From Defluviitaleaceae bacterium (GTDB lineage: Bacteria > Bacillota > Clostridia > Lachnospirales > UBA5962): 64,000 nucleotides of DNA. The translations under genes and the position numbers were made by a program. The notes below the pieces were generated by a model. That model was not told where the DNA came from and ran no database searches. It saw only the letters and a list, made by a program, of their open reading frames with translations. Numbering within the stretch: position 1 is the first letter of the stretch; each line of letters opens with the position of its first letter. Of the stretch, positions 42,441-50,694 are shown piece by piece. The stretch is from the NCBI GenBank assembly GCA_009779915.1, contig WRBA01000003.1, forward strand, positions 92,850-156,849, in the 5' to 3' direction.

Positions 42441-42482
42441 TAAGCAGTCTCATATTATCATAAAATTGCCTGAGGTGATTTT

Positions 42483-43376
42483 ATGAGGGGCAAATTTGCG
42501 AAAGTACGTCTTGCAAAAACTATGGATGAGATAGATTGGAACAATAATTTTCTAAAGCGCGCTCCTCGTTTTATCCAAAATTGGTATATTGATAAATATA
42601 TGCCTATGGTTATAGAGGAAGTGTCAATTTACGGTGCTTTGGGCTATGAAATAATATTAAGCCGCATTGACGAGGAGTTTATTTTAAATTTTGCCGAGGA
42701 GGCTAAGTATTTAGGCGTCCGCGCTATGTTTAGCGAGGAAGAGATACCATTGCCGCGAGGTTTTTTTGTGCCTGATGGGGTTGTTGTAAAAGTATTTCTT
42801 CTAGATTGTATAATAGATAAAATATTGCGAGCTGTAAAAATAGAACCTTCAAAGCTCTCTTTAATTATAATAGAAGGGGAGGAGCCATTTACAAAAGCGG
42901 TAGTTGAATTATTATATCCGCGGCTTAACCATCTTGGTATTATCTTGGAAAGTGGCGGCGAGCAAAGCTACAGCGGGCTTGCGTATGAAATATTTAACGA
43001 CTGCGGGCTTAATATTAGCTTTGGTGAGCGAGGCTCTTACTTGCTTAAGGAAGCTGATATAATAATAAATCTTTCGGAAAATGAGAAAGGTTACGAAAGT
43101 TTTTATAAGAAAAACGCGTGTTATATTGAACTTAGCTCCGCAAGCAGCAAGATTAACGATATTAAGCTAAAAAGAAGTGATATATTAACCATTAATAAGT
43201 TTAATGTGGAATATGAAGGGGAAATATTGCCTATTGAACAGTTTGAGCTGTTTATGTATCTTGAACTTGCGGCTTTTTACAATTTTGTAAGCGGAAGAAA
43301 TGTAAGAAATAACATTTGGCAAATTAAAAATTGGATAGAAGCAAGCAATATAAAACTTAGAAACATGAATTTTTAG
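42483..43376 (+). CDS. Hypothetical conserved-looking protein
   Basis: 297 residues, soluble. An N-terminal half with FIQNWYIDKYMPMVIEEVS and GYEIILSRIDEEFI, then a part that looks like a Rossmann-type alpha/beta domain (KLSLIIIEGEEPFTKAVVELL, and ADIIINLSENEKGY). No catalytic signature is clear. It follows dusB by 42 nt with TGAGGTG before the start, and precedes the greA-lysS pair, which has its own promoter. I do not recognise the family. Confidence 0.65.
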   Translation: MRGKFAKVRLAKTMDEIDWNNNFLKRAPRFIQNWYIDKYMPMVIEEVSIYGALGYEIILSRIDEEFILNFAEEAKYLGVRAMFSEEEIPLPRGFFVPDGVVVKVFLLDCIIDKILRAVKIEPSKLSLIIIEGEEPFTKAVVELLYPRLNHLGIILESGGEQSYSGLAYEIFNDCGLNISFGERGSYLLKEADIIINLSENEKGYESFYKKNACYIELSSASSKINDIKLKRSDILTINKFNVEYEGEILPIEQFELFMYLELAAFYNFVSGRNVRNNIWQIKNWIEASNIKLRNMNF

Positions 43377-43386
43377 CCAACGAGGA

Positions 43387-43415
43387 TTGACATTAGGTTA
43401 GGCTTGTGGTAAGGT
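43387..43415 (+). promoter_or_regulatory. Promoter of the greA-lysS unit
   Basis: TTGACA (43387-43392), 17-nt spacer ending TGG (extended -10 feature), TAAGGT (43410-43415), about 70 nt before greA. Confidence 0.65.
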
Positions 43416-43485
43416 ATCCACACGAGAGAATTACTATTGCCCAAACAACATGGGCAAATTTTTTTTAGATAGTCGGAGGCAAGTT

Positions 43486-43962
43486 ATGACAGAGAAGAAA
43501 ACAATGTTAACTTATGATGGGCTTAAAAAACTTGAGGAAGAACTTCAAGAACTTAAGGTTGTTAAGCGAAAACAGATAGCCCAAAAGATAAAGGAAGCAA
43601 GAGGGCAAGGGGACTTGTCTGAAAATGCTGAATATGACTCAGCAAAGGAAGAGCAGGCCGAGGTTGAGGCGCGTATTGCAACTTTAGAGAAGATGCTTAG
43701 AAATGCTGAGGTTATTGATGAGGAAGATATTGATACAAACACCATAAATTTAGGCTGTAAAGTAAAGCTTTTTGACGAGGAATTTGACGAGGAAGTAGTA
43801 TACACTATAGTAGGCAGTACTGAGGCTGACCCTCTTACAGGCCGTATATCCAATGAATCTCCTTTAGGTGAAGCCCTTATAGGCAAAGCAACGGGAGAGC
43901 GGATTGAAGTATCGGCACCGGACGGGCTTACTTACTATAAAATCCTTGAAATAAACCGATGA
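43486..43962 (+). CDS. greA: Transcription elongation factor GreA
   Basis: 158 residues, full length. The start at 43486 has GGAGG before it; an in-frame ATG at 43450 adds 12 residues unlike the family. N-terminal coiled-coil finger with [18 protein letters not shown] and the tip acidic residues in [17 protein letters not shown]-terminal FKBP-like domain with [13 protein letters not shown]. It rescues backtracked RNA polymerase by stimulating transcript cleavage. It lies 20 nt before lysS, a common clostridial arrangement. Confidence 0.96.
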   Translation: MTEKKTMLTYDGLKKLEEELQELKVVKRKQIAQKIKEARGQGDLSENAEYDSAKEEQAEVEARIATLEKMLRNAEVIDEEDIDTNTINLGCKVKLFDEEFDEEVVYTIVGSTEADPLTGRISNESPLGEALIGKATGERIEVSAPDGLTYYKILEINR

Positions 43963-43982
43963 TTATTTGAAAGGACGATAAG

Positions 43983-45491
43983 ATGAGCAGCGAAAATAAC
44001 GATAGACAAGAGCAAATGCCTCTTACCGCGGCGGAGTTAAGCGAACAGGAGGCTATTAGGCGTGAGAAATTAAAAGAATTACAAGATGCGGGGAAAGATC
44101 CTTTTGTAATAACGACATTTCCTCAGGATACCCATTCTGTAAAGATACAGGATAATTTTGACAGTCTTGAAGGTAAGCCTGTTGCTGTTGCTGGGCGCAT
44201 AATGACTAAAAGGATTATGGGCAAGGCATCTTTTGCTCATGTTGCGGATAGACATGGACAAATTCAGGTTTATATAAAAGGCGAAGATGTTGGGGAAGAA
44301 AGTTACGCTGACTTTAAGAAAATGGATATTGGAGATATAATTGGCATAAAAGGCGAGGTTTTTAAAACCCAAAAAGGCGAAGTATCTGTTAAAGCGAAAG
44401 AAGTTATACTGCTTACCAAAAGCCTTAGGGTACTGCCTGAAAAGTTTCATGGGCTTAGAGATCAGGAGCTTCGCTACCGCCAACGGTATGTGGATTTGAT
44501 TGTAAACCCTGAGGTTAAGGACGTTTTTTTAAAGCGCACAGCTATAATTAAAAGTATACGCCGGTTTTTGGATGATAGAGATTATATAGAGGTTGAAACC
44601 CCTACCCTTCAAGTTATACCGGGGGGCACTTTGGCTAGACCTTTTAAAACCCATCATAACACCTTGGATTTGGATATGTATTTGCGTATAGCTTTGGAAC
44701 TGCCTCTTAAAAAGCTTATTGTAGGCGGCTTTGAGCGTGTTTACGAAATAGGACGCAATTTTAGAAACGAAGGTATGAGTACACGCCATAATCCTGAATT
44801 TACTATGCTTGAGCTTTATGAGGCATATACGGACTATAACGGCATGATGGAGCTAATTGAATCTATGATGCGAAAAGTGGCAATGGATGTAAATGGCACT
44901 CTAAAACTAGAGTATGGCGAATATACAATTGATTTGGAAAAGCCTTTTGAGAAACTTACTATGGTGGATGCTGTTAAGAAATATGCTAATGTGGACTTTG
45001 ATGAAATAAAAACTTTGGAAGAGGCAAGGGCTGTAGCAAAAAAACACCATATCGAATACGCTGAGCGTCATGCCAAAGGGGATATTTTAAATCTTTTCTT
45101 TGACAGATATGCGGAGGAAAATTTGATTCAGCCTACGTTTATTATTGATTATCCGGTTGAGATATCGTTTTTGACTAAAAGAAAGCCTGACAAGCCTGAA
45201 TATACCGAGCGTTTTGAGCTGTTTATAACCGCCAGGGAGTTTGCCAACGCTTATTCGGAGTTAAATGACCCAATTGACCAGCGTGAAAGATTTGAGCATC
45301 AAGCAAGGATGAAAAGCATGGGCGATGTGGAAGCCAGCGATATAGACGAGGACTTTATGGCGGCAATGGAGTACGGCATGGCACCTACAGGCGGCTTAGG
45401 GCTTGGGGTTGACAGGTTTGTAATGCTTTTGACCAATGCACAGTCTATAAGGGATGTGCTGTTGTTTCCGACTATGAAGCCGGTGGAGTGA
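43983..45491 (+). CDS. lysS: Lysyl-tRNA synthetase, class II
   Basis: 502 residues, full length. OB-fold anticodon-binding domain (about 60-160), then the class II core: motif 2 with FERVYEIGRNFRNEGMSTRH and HNPEFTMLELYEAY, motif 3 with GLGLGVDRFVMLLT near 470. It charges tRNA-Lys with lysine. GAAAGGA before the ATG. No T-box is visible upstream, and the greA promoter is the likely source of transcription. Confidence 0.97.
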   Translation: MSSENNDRQEQMPLTAAELSEQEAIRREKLKELQDAGKDPFVITTFPQDTHSVKIQDNFDSLEGKPVAVAGRIMTKRIMGKASFAHVADRHGQIQVYIKGEDVGEESYADFKKMDIGDIIGIKGEVFKTQKGEVSVKAKEVILLTKSLRVLPEKFHGLRDQELRYRQRYVDLIVNPEVKDVFLKRTAIIKSIRRFLDDRDYIEVETPTLQVIPGGTLARPFKTHHNTLDLDMYLRIALELPLKKLIVGGFERVYEIGRNFRNEGMSTRHNPEFTMLELYEAYTDYNGMMELIESMMRKVAMDVNGTLKLEYGEYTIDLEKPFEKLTMVDAVKKYANVDFDEIKTLEEARAVAKKHHIEYAERHAKGDILNLFFDRYAEENLIQPTFIIDYPVEISFLTKRKPDKPEYTERFELFITAREFANAYSELNDPIDQRERFEHQARMKSMGDVEASDIDEDFMAAMEYGMAPTGGLGLGVDRFVMLLTNAQSIRDVLLFPTMKPVE

Positions 45492-45535
45492 GATTAGTTA
45501 ATTCACTACAACCTTATTGTCAAAGCAAATTTATA

Positions 45536-45721
45536 TTATCTGCGAGAAATTGTATTAAGTATACGCCACATTAGCGGTCTGCAACTACTGTAACCGATGA
45601 CAACTGTTGTAATTTTCCCACAACCTTCGCACAAATCAAAATCTTTTGAAATAACAACACCCTCTCTGTATAGATGGGTGTTGTTTATTTTATTCCAACA
45701 TATCAAACAAAATTCAGCCAT
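45536..45721 (-). CDS. Small zinc-ribbon-like protein divergent from an XRE gene
   Basis: 61 residues from the ATG at 45721, preceded by an AGAAGAGAG site; a longer frame to 45946 runs through the promoter and is rejected. MAEFCLICWNKIN and SKDFDLCEGCGK give two CxxC pairs, a likely zinc site. Small proteins of this kind are seen in Clostridia with no known function. Its promoter (45768-45796) overlaps three ATACCATT repeats, probably sites for the divergent XRE regulator. It may be a partner or target of that regulator. Confidence 0.65.
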   Translation of the reverse strand: MAEFCLICWNKINNTHLYREGVVISKDFDLCEGCGKITTVVIGYSSCRPLMWRILNTISRR

Positions 45722-45751
45722 AGTTCGCTCTCTTCTTGGTGGTGCCGTATG

Positions 45752-45796
45752 ATACCATTTTGAAAATATCATAATACCATTTGATACCATTGTCAA
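45752..45796 (-). promoter_or_regulatory. Promoter with three ATACCATT operator repeats
   Basis: Minus-strand TTGACA (45791-45796), 17-nt spacer, TATGAT (45768-45773). On the plus strand the 8-mer ATACCATT occurs at 45752, 45774 and 45784, spaced 22 and 10 bp (whole helical turns). Two copies lie in the spacer between -35 and -10. The divergent XRE gene starts at 45870. Confidence 0.7.
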
Positions 45797-45869
45797 GAGG
45801 GAAAGTTCAGTCCTTTGGACGGAATCGGCGCGTGCGCGCCGCCCACTAATGCAGCTTGAGGTGTTTGAT

Positions 45870-46097
45870 ATGTTTAAAAGGATTGCAGATTTAAGAATAG
45901 ACAAGGATAAAACACAGCAAGAAATTGCAAATATACTAATGTGCAACAGGCAGGTATATGCACGATACGAAAGAGGAATTAGGGAAATCCCGGTATCAAT
46001 GCTTTTAGCCTTAGCGAAATATTATGGAGTAAGTACTGATTATATATTGGGATTGACTGATAACCCCACTCCCTATTCACGTAAATCTACCAAATAA
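45870..46097 (+). CDS. XRE-family transcriptional regulator
   Basis: 75 residues from the ATG at 45870 (GAGGTG upstream). Complete Cro/C1-type helix-turn-helix: RIADLRIDKDKTQQEIANIL, then MCNRQVYARYERGIREIPV, and the usual helix-5 ending KYYGVSTDYILGLTDNP. It probably binds the ATACCATT repeats in the divergent promoter region and represses the zinc-ribbon gene. It may also regulate itself. Confidence 0.85.
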   Translation: MFKRIADLRIDKDKTQQEIANILMCNRQVYARYERGIREIPVSMLLALAKYYGVSTDYILGLTDNPTPYSRKSTK

Positions 46098-46133
46098 ATA
46101 CTCAAGCTACTCATCCAGCAATGCTTTATGCAC

Positions 46134-46410
46134 CTTAGGTCAAGGAGAGTCGAACCTTGGGCGCCCATAGCTCAAAAAATTTGATTAATCTTCATTTTCG
46201 TCCTAGGTGGGCTGAGTGCCCACCGTCGTCCTCAAATTTTGCTAAATGCAATTTTTTTGCGGCTATGGGTCTTCGAGTTTTGCGGATGGAATTTTTGAAG
46301 CCGCCGTGAAAGAGGACGCAGCCTTACCCACAGTAAGGCAAGGACAATGACAAAGGCGGGGCTAAAATTCCACCGCAAAACCGCTCATTGCTCGACTCTC
46401 CTTGACCTAA
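46134..46410 (-). repeat. Family D inverted-repeat element, long inverted copy
   Basis: The ends are the reverse complement of the 76-bp copy at 36611-36686: left TTAGGTCAAGGAGAGTCGAA, right TCGACTCTCCTTGACCTAA. The centre holds about 200 extra bp with nested palindromes: CCCATAGC / GCGGCTATGGG, GGTGGGC-TGAGT-GCCCACC, GCCTTAC/GTAAGGC, and GGAATTTTTGAAGCCGCC pairing with GGCGGGGCTAAAATTCC. Its right end supplies the last codons and stop of the HD-domain gene. Confidence 0.8.
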
Positions 46411-47083
46411 CCCCGCTCTCATAATTCTCCCTAATCTCATCTAACAAGCCGCTGTAAAAATCAGCGGCTGTTTTTTGCCTTTTTTGGGCAATTTCTTTTG
46501 CCCGGTTTGTAAAAAGGGTGGTATATACTTTGCTAAGTTTATAATTATACTCCTGAAAGAAGGAGGAAACCTCACCACTGCCGCCGCCGGTAACAATATT
46601 TCCATCGTCATCTATTATGTACAGAGGCTCCGCAATCCGCATACTGTAAACGAGAGTCCGTGCTATGCCTATTGCGCCTGTCACATCCAATTTATCTGCG
46701 TCAAATAAAATTTTAGCTTCTATGGTTTGTGGCTGGATATTAACCCTATACCTGTGGGAGGCTATACAGTCCTTTACATGGGCTGCTTTTTCTTTTGACC
46801 AGCCGATAGACAGTAAAAAGCCGTATGCCATCTCACTGCCTATTTTGGCGTGGCAATGTTTTTCCAAATCATCAAATTGTTTTTCACGCCCGATATCATG
46901 AAGTAGGCAGGCGGCAACCAGCACATCAAAATCGACGGGATCCTCATGTTTATAAATATCCAGTGCGGCATTTAACACCCGGTGTATATGATGCCTGTCA
47001 TGAGCCATGTCAGCGTTTTCCATTTGCTTTAGCATATAACTTTCTATCACTATATATTCCGATTTAGTCAAAAGGCACCTCAT
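46385..47083 (-). CDS. HD-domain phosphohydrolase
   Basis: 232 residues. HD motif: H in HDRHHIHRVLNAAL, the central LLHDIGREK, HRYR and the late D in LFDADKLDVTGAIG. The family hydrolyses nucleotides or related phosphates with a metal; the substrate is unknown. The ATG at 47083 lacks a ribosome site; a TTG at 47071 has GAGGTG four nt upstream and overlaps the stop of the GNAT gene, so it may be the true start. The last seven residues (RSRRVEQ) and the stop are encoded by the end of a dispersed repeat. Confidence 0.82.
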   Translation of the reverse strand: MRCLLTKSEYIVIESYMLKQMENADMAHDRHHIHRVLNAALDIYKHEDPVDFDVLVAACLLHDIGREKQFDDLEKHCHAKIGSEMAYGFLLSIGWSKEKAAHVKDCIASHRYRVNIQPQTIEAKILFDADKLDVTGAIGIARTLVYSMRIAEPLYIIDDDGNIVTGGGSGEVSSFFQEYNYKLSKVYTTLFTNRAKEIAQKRQKTAADFYSGLLDEIRENYESGVRSRRVEQ

Positions 47084-47960
47084 TTATAGCCCACCATGTA
47101 GAAGTGGAATTAGGGCAAAAACCAATATTAAAATAAAACTGGATGGATGAAAACACAGTAGCGGAAAGCGCACCTAAATTGACACATCTTTTAAGTGCCT
47201 CATAAACAGCGGCTTTTCCAAGTCCCATTTTTTGATAAGAGGGGTCGGTTACAACAGGCTCGATAAATACCGAATCGGACTCCTTCGTATACCATACGCC
47301 GCAGAAAGCGGCAAAAGATTCATCCGGTGCTAAAATAGCAATTTGCAAGTCAAGGTTTATGAAAGGGCGTTTAAATTGGCAGTCGATAGGGGTGGTATCG
47401 GAAGATGTAAGCATACTTTCGTATGCCGCACTGCCAAAGCCTCTATACATTATCTGTCCAAACTTTAGCGGGTCATAACCCTCAGCCATGCTGGTTATTT
47501 GGAAGCCATCAGGCAGTGTGTAATGCAGATTTCTTTCGCTTAGTATCATAATAGATTCGCTGTCCCTATCCTGTGTAGGGATAAAGCCGGCATTTGCGGC
47601 GGCATTCTGATACTCTTTATCCAAATCGGGTATTAGAAGCGAAAGTTTGCCATTATTATGTAAATTTTCCTTTGCGTAATTTATCATATCAGGAATTAGA
47701 GTACGATTGCTTTTATCAACACATAAAATCCCGCTGCCCAAATTTATATCAACACAAGCAACGGCTGCAAGCCTGTCATTTTTAGACCACAGCCCAAATT
47801 TATTCAAATATTCCGGCTTAAATGAGGGACGTGTAATTTGCTGATCCCACCAACCGAAGGAGTAGGTGGGATTGTTTAGCTTAAGTAAGAAGTCGCGTAC
47901 TAATAAAAAGTCCGTATTAAACAAGTTGTCTGTATATTTATACTGTCTAAAATGAATCAT
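47064..47960 (-). CDS. GNAT-family acetyltransferase, two-lobed
   Basis: 298 residues. The C-terminal half has the acetyl-CoA signature IEPVVTDPSYQKMGLGKAAV, followed by a TVFSSIQFYFNIGF segment typical of GNAT proteins. The N-terminal half looks like a degenerate second GNAT fold (VACVDINLGSGILCVD). The substrate is unknown. It overlaps the next gene by 20 nt. It lies downstream of the CcdA/thioredoxin pair on the same strand. Confidence 0.8.
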   Translation of the reverse strand: MIHFRQYKYTDNLFNTDFLLVRDFLLKLNNPTYSFGWWDQQITRPSFKPEYLNKFGLWSKNDRLAAVACVDINLGSGILCVDKSNRTLIPDMINYAKENLHNNGKLSLLIPDLDKEYQNAAANAGFIPTQDRDSESIMILSERNLHYTLPDGFQITSMAEGYDPLKFGQIMYRGFGSAAYESMLTSSDTTPIDCQFKRPFINLDLQIAILAPDESFAAFCGVWYTKESDSVFIEPVVTDPSYQKMGLGKAAVYEALKRCVNLGALSATVFSSIQFYFNIGFCPNSTSTWWAINEVPFD

Positions 47961-47982
47961 AAAATATTAACCCCTTTAATAT

Positions 47983-48678
47983 CTAAAAAAACAAATGTAT
48001 CAGATACAGCCCAAAAGTAGTCATTACAAAGCCCATTGTCACCCTAATTACATTACTTATCTTACCGTAAGCCGGATTTTTGGTAATTTTCCCTGCAATC
48101 CCTGTGCCGGAGCCGGCTACAACCACTAAAATCCCATGACCTAGCGCGAACAGGAAAAGGCATAAAATACCAAACAAAGGATTTGCCCCCCTTGCAACCA
48201 TTGCAAGAAGCACAACAAGAACAGGCGTTGCACAGGCACTGCCTAAAAGCCCAATAAGCATGCCTGCAATAAGGGCACCTAAATAACCTTTTCGACTGCT
48301 TTTAGAAACCAAGTTTGAGGCAGGTATAAATGTATATACCTCCCAAATTTGGAGAGCCATTAAAAGCATCAGCACACCGCCTATAATATGCAAATACCTG
48401 TTGGCACCACCTAAAAACATACCTAAAGTTGCCGCGGCGGCACCCATTGCGGTAAAGCTTACAGCCATCCCAAAAGCAAATATAAAAGACAGTTTAAAAG
48501 CTTTCCTTGGATCATCTTCTCCGCCGGCACCTTTTACATAACCAATTACAAGAGGGATTGCAGCCAGTGTACAGGGCATAAATGATGTTAAAATCCCTGC
48601 CAAAAAGGCAAGTAAAGGGGCGAAATACACATAATTTCTAATTATATGGGCAAGTTGTGATAAAATACTGTCAATCAC
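47983..48678 (-). CDS. CcdA/DsbD-like thiol electron-transfer membrane protein
   Basis: 231 residues with six membrane segments. The N-terminal FLAGILTSFMPCTLAAIPLVIGYV and a second GLLGSACATPVLVVLLA segment carry the paired membrane cysteines used to pass reducing equivalents across the membrane. CcdA proteins hand electrons from cytoplasmic thioredoxin to an extracytoplasmic partner; the thioredoxin-fold protein encoded just upstream (overlapping ATGA) is that partner. No cytochrome genes are in the window, so a role in thiol reduction rather than haem maturation is likely. Confidence 0.88.
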   Translation of the reverse strand: MIDSILSQLAHIIRNYVYFAPLLAFLAGILTSFMPCTLAAIPLVIGYVKGAGGEDDPRKAFKLSFIFAFGMAVSFTAMGAAAATLGMFLGGANRYLHIIGGVLMLLMALQIWEVYTFIPASNLVSKSSRKGYLGALIAGMLIGLLGSACATPVLVVLLAMVARGANPLFGILCLFLFALGHGILVVVAGSGTGIAGKITKNPAYGKISNVIRVTMGFVMTTFGLYLIHLFF

Positions 48679-49217
48679 AAGCCCATACCCATACTTTCAA
48701 GTATAAATATTATTTGCTGGGCGTTTAAAACCCCTTCATGAGCAGTAAGGACATGCTCGCCGGTAGCTCTTAAGCTGTAATTTAGGAGATGGATAGGAAA
48801 GCCATCATCGGCATAAAAAGGTGTGCCGTCAGAGTTCCATAAAAACTGTGTGGGGACTACAGTAATGGGGAAGTCCATAGCGAAATCCATAAATTCATCA
48901 ATATCGATGTATTTAACAATAGCATTGCCTCGAAGCTCATCATGTAAGTCTATAAGTGTTGCCTTCATTACCCTACAGGATGAACACCAATCTGAGGCAC
49001 TAAAATGAAGCATAACAGGCAAATTATATAGAAAAAGCTCGTCAAAATCAAAGTCGTCAGTGGCTATAAGGTCAAAAATACTGCCGTCTGCCGGAGGCAA
49101 GTCCTGACTGTTTGAACCCATATGGCTAAAAGCCGCCACCAGTACAACAGCTAATAACATAAGGGGTACTGCAAGGGTTTTTAGTATATTACTCTTTTTG
49201 ATATTCATCTCTTCCAA
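48675..49217 (-). CDS. Membrane-anchored thioredoxin-fold protein
   Basis: 180 residues if started at the TTG at 49217, which has AGGAGGT at ideal distance; the first ATG in frame is at 49208 and another at 49244. One N-terminal membrane helix (about 12-30), an acidic linker, then a thioredoxin fold with the active site SDWCSSCRVMK (cysteines about 78 and 81). A cis-Pro-like FPITVVPTQFLW loop follows. It would act outside the membrane, reduced by the CcdA-like protein encoded next. Confidence 0.85.
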   Translation of the reverse strand: MEEMNIKKSNILKTLAVPLMLLAVVLVAAFSHMGSNSQDLPPADGSIFDLIATDDFDFDELFLYNLPVMLHFSASDWCSSCRVMKATLIDLHDELRGNAIVKYIDIDEFMDFAMDFPITVVPTQFLWNSDGTPFYADDGFPIHLLNYSLRATGEHVLTAHEGVLNAQQIIFILESMGMGL

Positions 49218-49301
49218 AATAGACCTCCTGTAAAAATTATCCATATAATAAGTTTTGACAAGTATAACATAAAGAATACCCTAGCGCAATTATTTACCCT
49301 G

Positions 49302-49310
49302 TGATATACT
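49302..49310 (+). promoter_or_regulatory. Extended -10 promoter of the MalY/PatB gene
   Basis: TGA-TATACT with TATACT at 49305-49310, 33 nt before the start. The -35 region is weak. Confidence 0.5.
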
Positions 49311-49342
49311 GTGTAAAAATATAGCGTGAAAGGACAGATATC

Positions 49343-50518
49343 ATGGGCAAATATGATTTTGACACTCTAATTAACAGAAAAGGCACTTATGCCACAAAAT
49401 GGGATCGTATGCCGGAGGGCAATGATAAGGACGCGCTGCCTCTATGGGTTGCGGATATGGATTTTCCCACGGCGGAGCCTATTTTAAAGGCAATTCATGA
49501 TAGGGTAGATAAAGGGGCATTTGGCTATACATATTACGGCGATGAAGCGAAAAATGCTGTAACAGGCTGGTATTTAAAAAGATACGGCTGGCAAGTTGAA
49601 AATAAGGATGTTTTTTTCTGTCCGGGTATACTGCCGGGTATAGCATTACTCCTTAATATTTTAAGCAATGAGGGGGATGGGATAGTTATACAGCCTCCGG
49701 TTTATCACCTTTTTGCATTAAAGGTTAAAAATAACAACCGTAAAGTTGTAAACAACCCCCTCATTTATAAAAACGGCCGCTATGAAATGGATTATGATGA
49801 TTTAGATAAGAAGCTGACTGATCCAAATAATAAAGGGCTTCTGTTTTGTACGCCCCACAACCCTTCCGGCAGGGTTTGGAGTGAGGAGGAGCTTAAAAAA
49901 GTTGTGGAAATAGCTAAAAAGCATAAAAAATGGATAATCTCTGATGAAATCCATGCGGATACGGTACGTAAAGGCATAGCATTTACCCCTGCTGCCAAAT
50001 TAGCGGGAGATTATGTTGATGAAATAATAACCCTAACTGCCCCAAGTAAAGCTTTTAATATAGCCGGTCTTAAAATAAGCAACCTTGTAATTACTAAAAA
50101 AGAGTATCAGGATATATATAATTATTGGGTTAATGACAAGCTTCATATAGGCGGGGTAAACCCTCTTGCCATGGCTGCAAATATAGCTGCGTATACTGAA
50201 GGGGAAGAATGGCTGGAAGAAGCTAATGCATATATAGACGGCAATGTGGATTATTGTATGGAGTTTTTTAAAAAAGAGCTGCCTAAATCTACGCCGGTAT
50301 ATATTGAAGGCACATATCTGTTTTGGGTTGATTTGAATAATTACGAGTCTGACCCTAAAGAGCTTGAGCGTATAATGAAACAGGAGGCGAAGGTTGCGCT
50401 AAATGACGGGCATATTTTTGGGCAGGAAGGCAACGGTTTCCAGCGTATAAATTTGGCATGTCCGAGACCGTTGCTTGTAGAGTGTTTAAATAGGATGAAG
50501 GATGCACTTGTTAAATAA
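49343..50518 (+). CDS. PLP-dependent C-S lyase, MalY/PatB type
   Basis: 391 residues, fold type I aminotransferase family. N-terminal signature LPLWVADMDFPTAEPI, then FGYTYYG, FCTPHNPSGRVW, ISDEIHADTV (PLP aspartate) and TAPSKAFNIAGLKIS with the PLP lysine. These enzymes cleave cystathionine or cysteine conjugates to a thiol, pyruvate and ammonia. AAAGGA supports the start. It is monocistronic, with a promoter before it and a terminator after it. Confidence 0.92.
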   Translation: MGKYDFDTLINRKGTYATKWDRMPEGNDKDALPLWVADMDFPTAEPILKAIHDRVDKGAFGYTYYGDEAKNAVTGWYLKRYGWQVENKDVFFCPGILPGIALLLNILSNEGDGIVIQPPVYHLFALKVKNNNRKVVNNPLIYKNGRYEMDYDDLDKKLTDPNNKGLLFCTPHNPSGRVWSEEELKKVVEIAKKHKKWIISDEIHADTVRKGIAFTPAAKLAGDYVDEIITLTAPSKAFNIAGLKISNLVITKKEYQDIYNYWVNDKLHIGGVNPLAMAANIAAYTEGEEWLEEANAYIDGNVDYCMEFFKKELPKSTPVYIEGTYLFWVDLNNYESDPKELERIMKQEAKVALNDGHIFGQEGNGFQRINLACPRPLLVECLNRMKDALVK

Positions 50519-50574
50519 ATATGGCTCTTGAGAGACAGTACCCCAGTCAAAGAGGGGTTTGTCTATACTCTGCT

Positions 50575-50603
50575 AACCCCTCACCTTGAGGGGTTATTTT
50601 TTT
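50575..50603 (+). terminator. Rho-independent terminator after the MalY/PatB gene
   Basis: Perfect stem AACCCCTCA / TGAGGGGTT, 3-nt loop, followed by ATTTTTTT. The 18-mer shared with the family B element at 31401 lies just before it (50555-50572). Confidence 0.88.
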
Positions 50604-50617
50604 GACTTTTTCAGGTT

Positions 50618-50650
50618 TTGACATTTTTTTCCAGTTTTGCTTGGTATACT
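50618..50650 (+). promoter_or_regulatory. spoIIE promoter, Spo0A-type with 21-nt spacer
   Basis: TTGACA (50618-50623), 21-nt spacer, TATACT (50645-50650). The spacing is too long for a normal sigma-A promoter but equals that described for Spo0A-activated spoII promoters in B. subtilis. The hexamer is part of TTTTGACATTTT, and a similar TTTTGACTTTTT starts about 17 nt before, a possible pair of Spo0A boxes. Confidence 0.65.
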
Positions 50651-50694
50651 ATCTCCACGAAAGCTTGTCCAAAATTTAGTTGGTGGAGCAATAT

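Noticed and set aside
43450..43485. Earlier greA start
   Set aside because: It adds 12 residues absent from the family; GGAGG lies inside this stretch at the right distance for 43486.
43377..43485. T-box leader for lysS
   Set aside because: The greA-lysS leader is too short and shows no T-box TGGNACCGCG-type block.
45722..45946. N-terminal extension of the small zinc-ribbon protein
   Set aside because: This stretch contains the gene's own promoter and the divergent operator, and it overlaps the XRE coding region.
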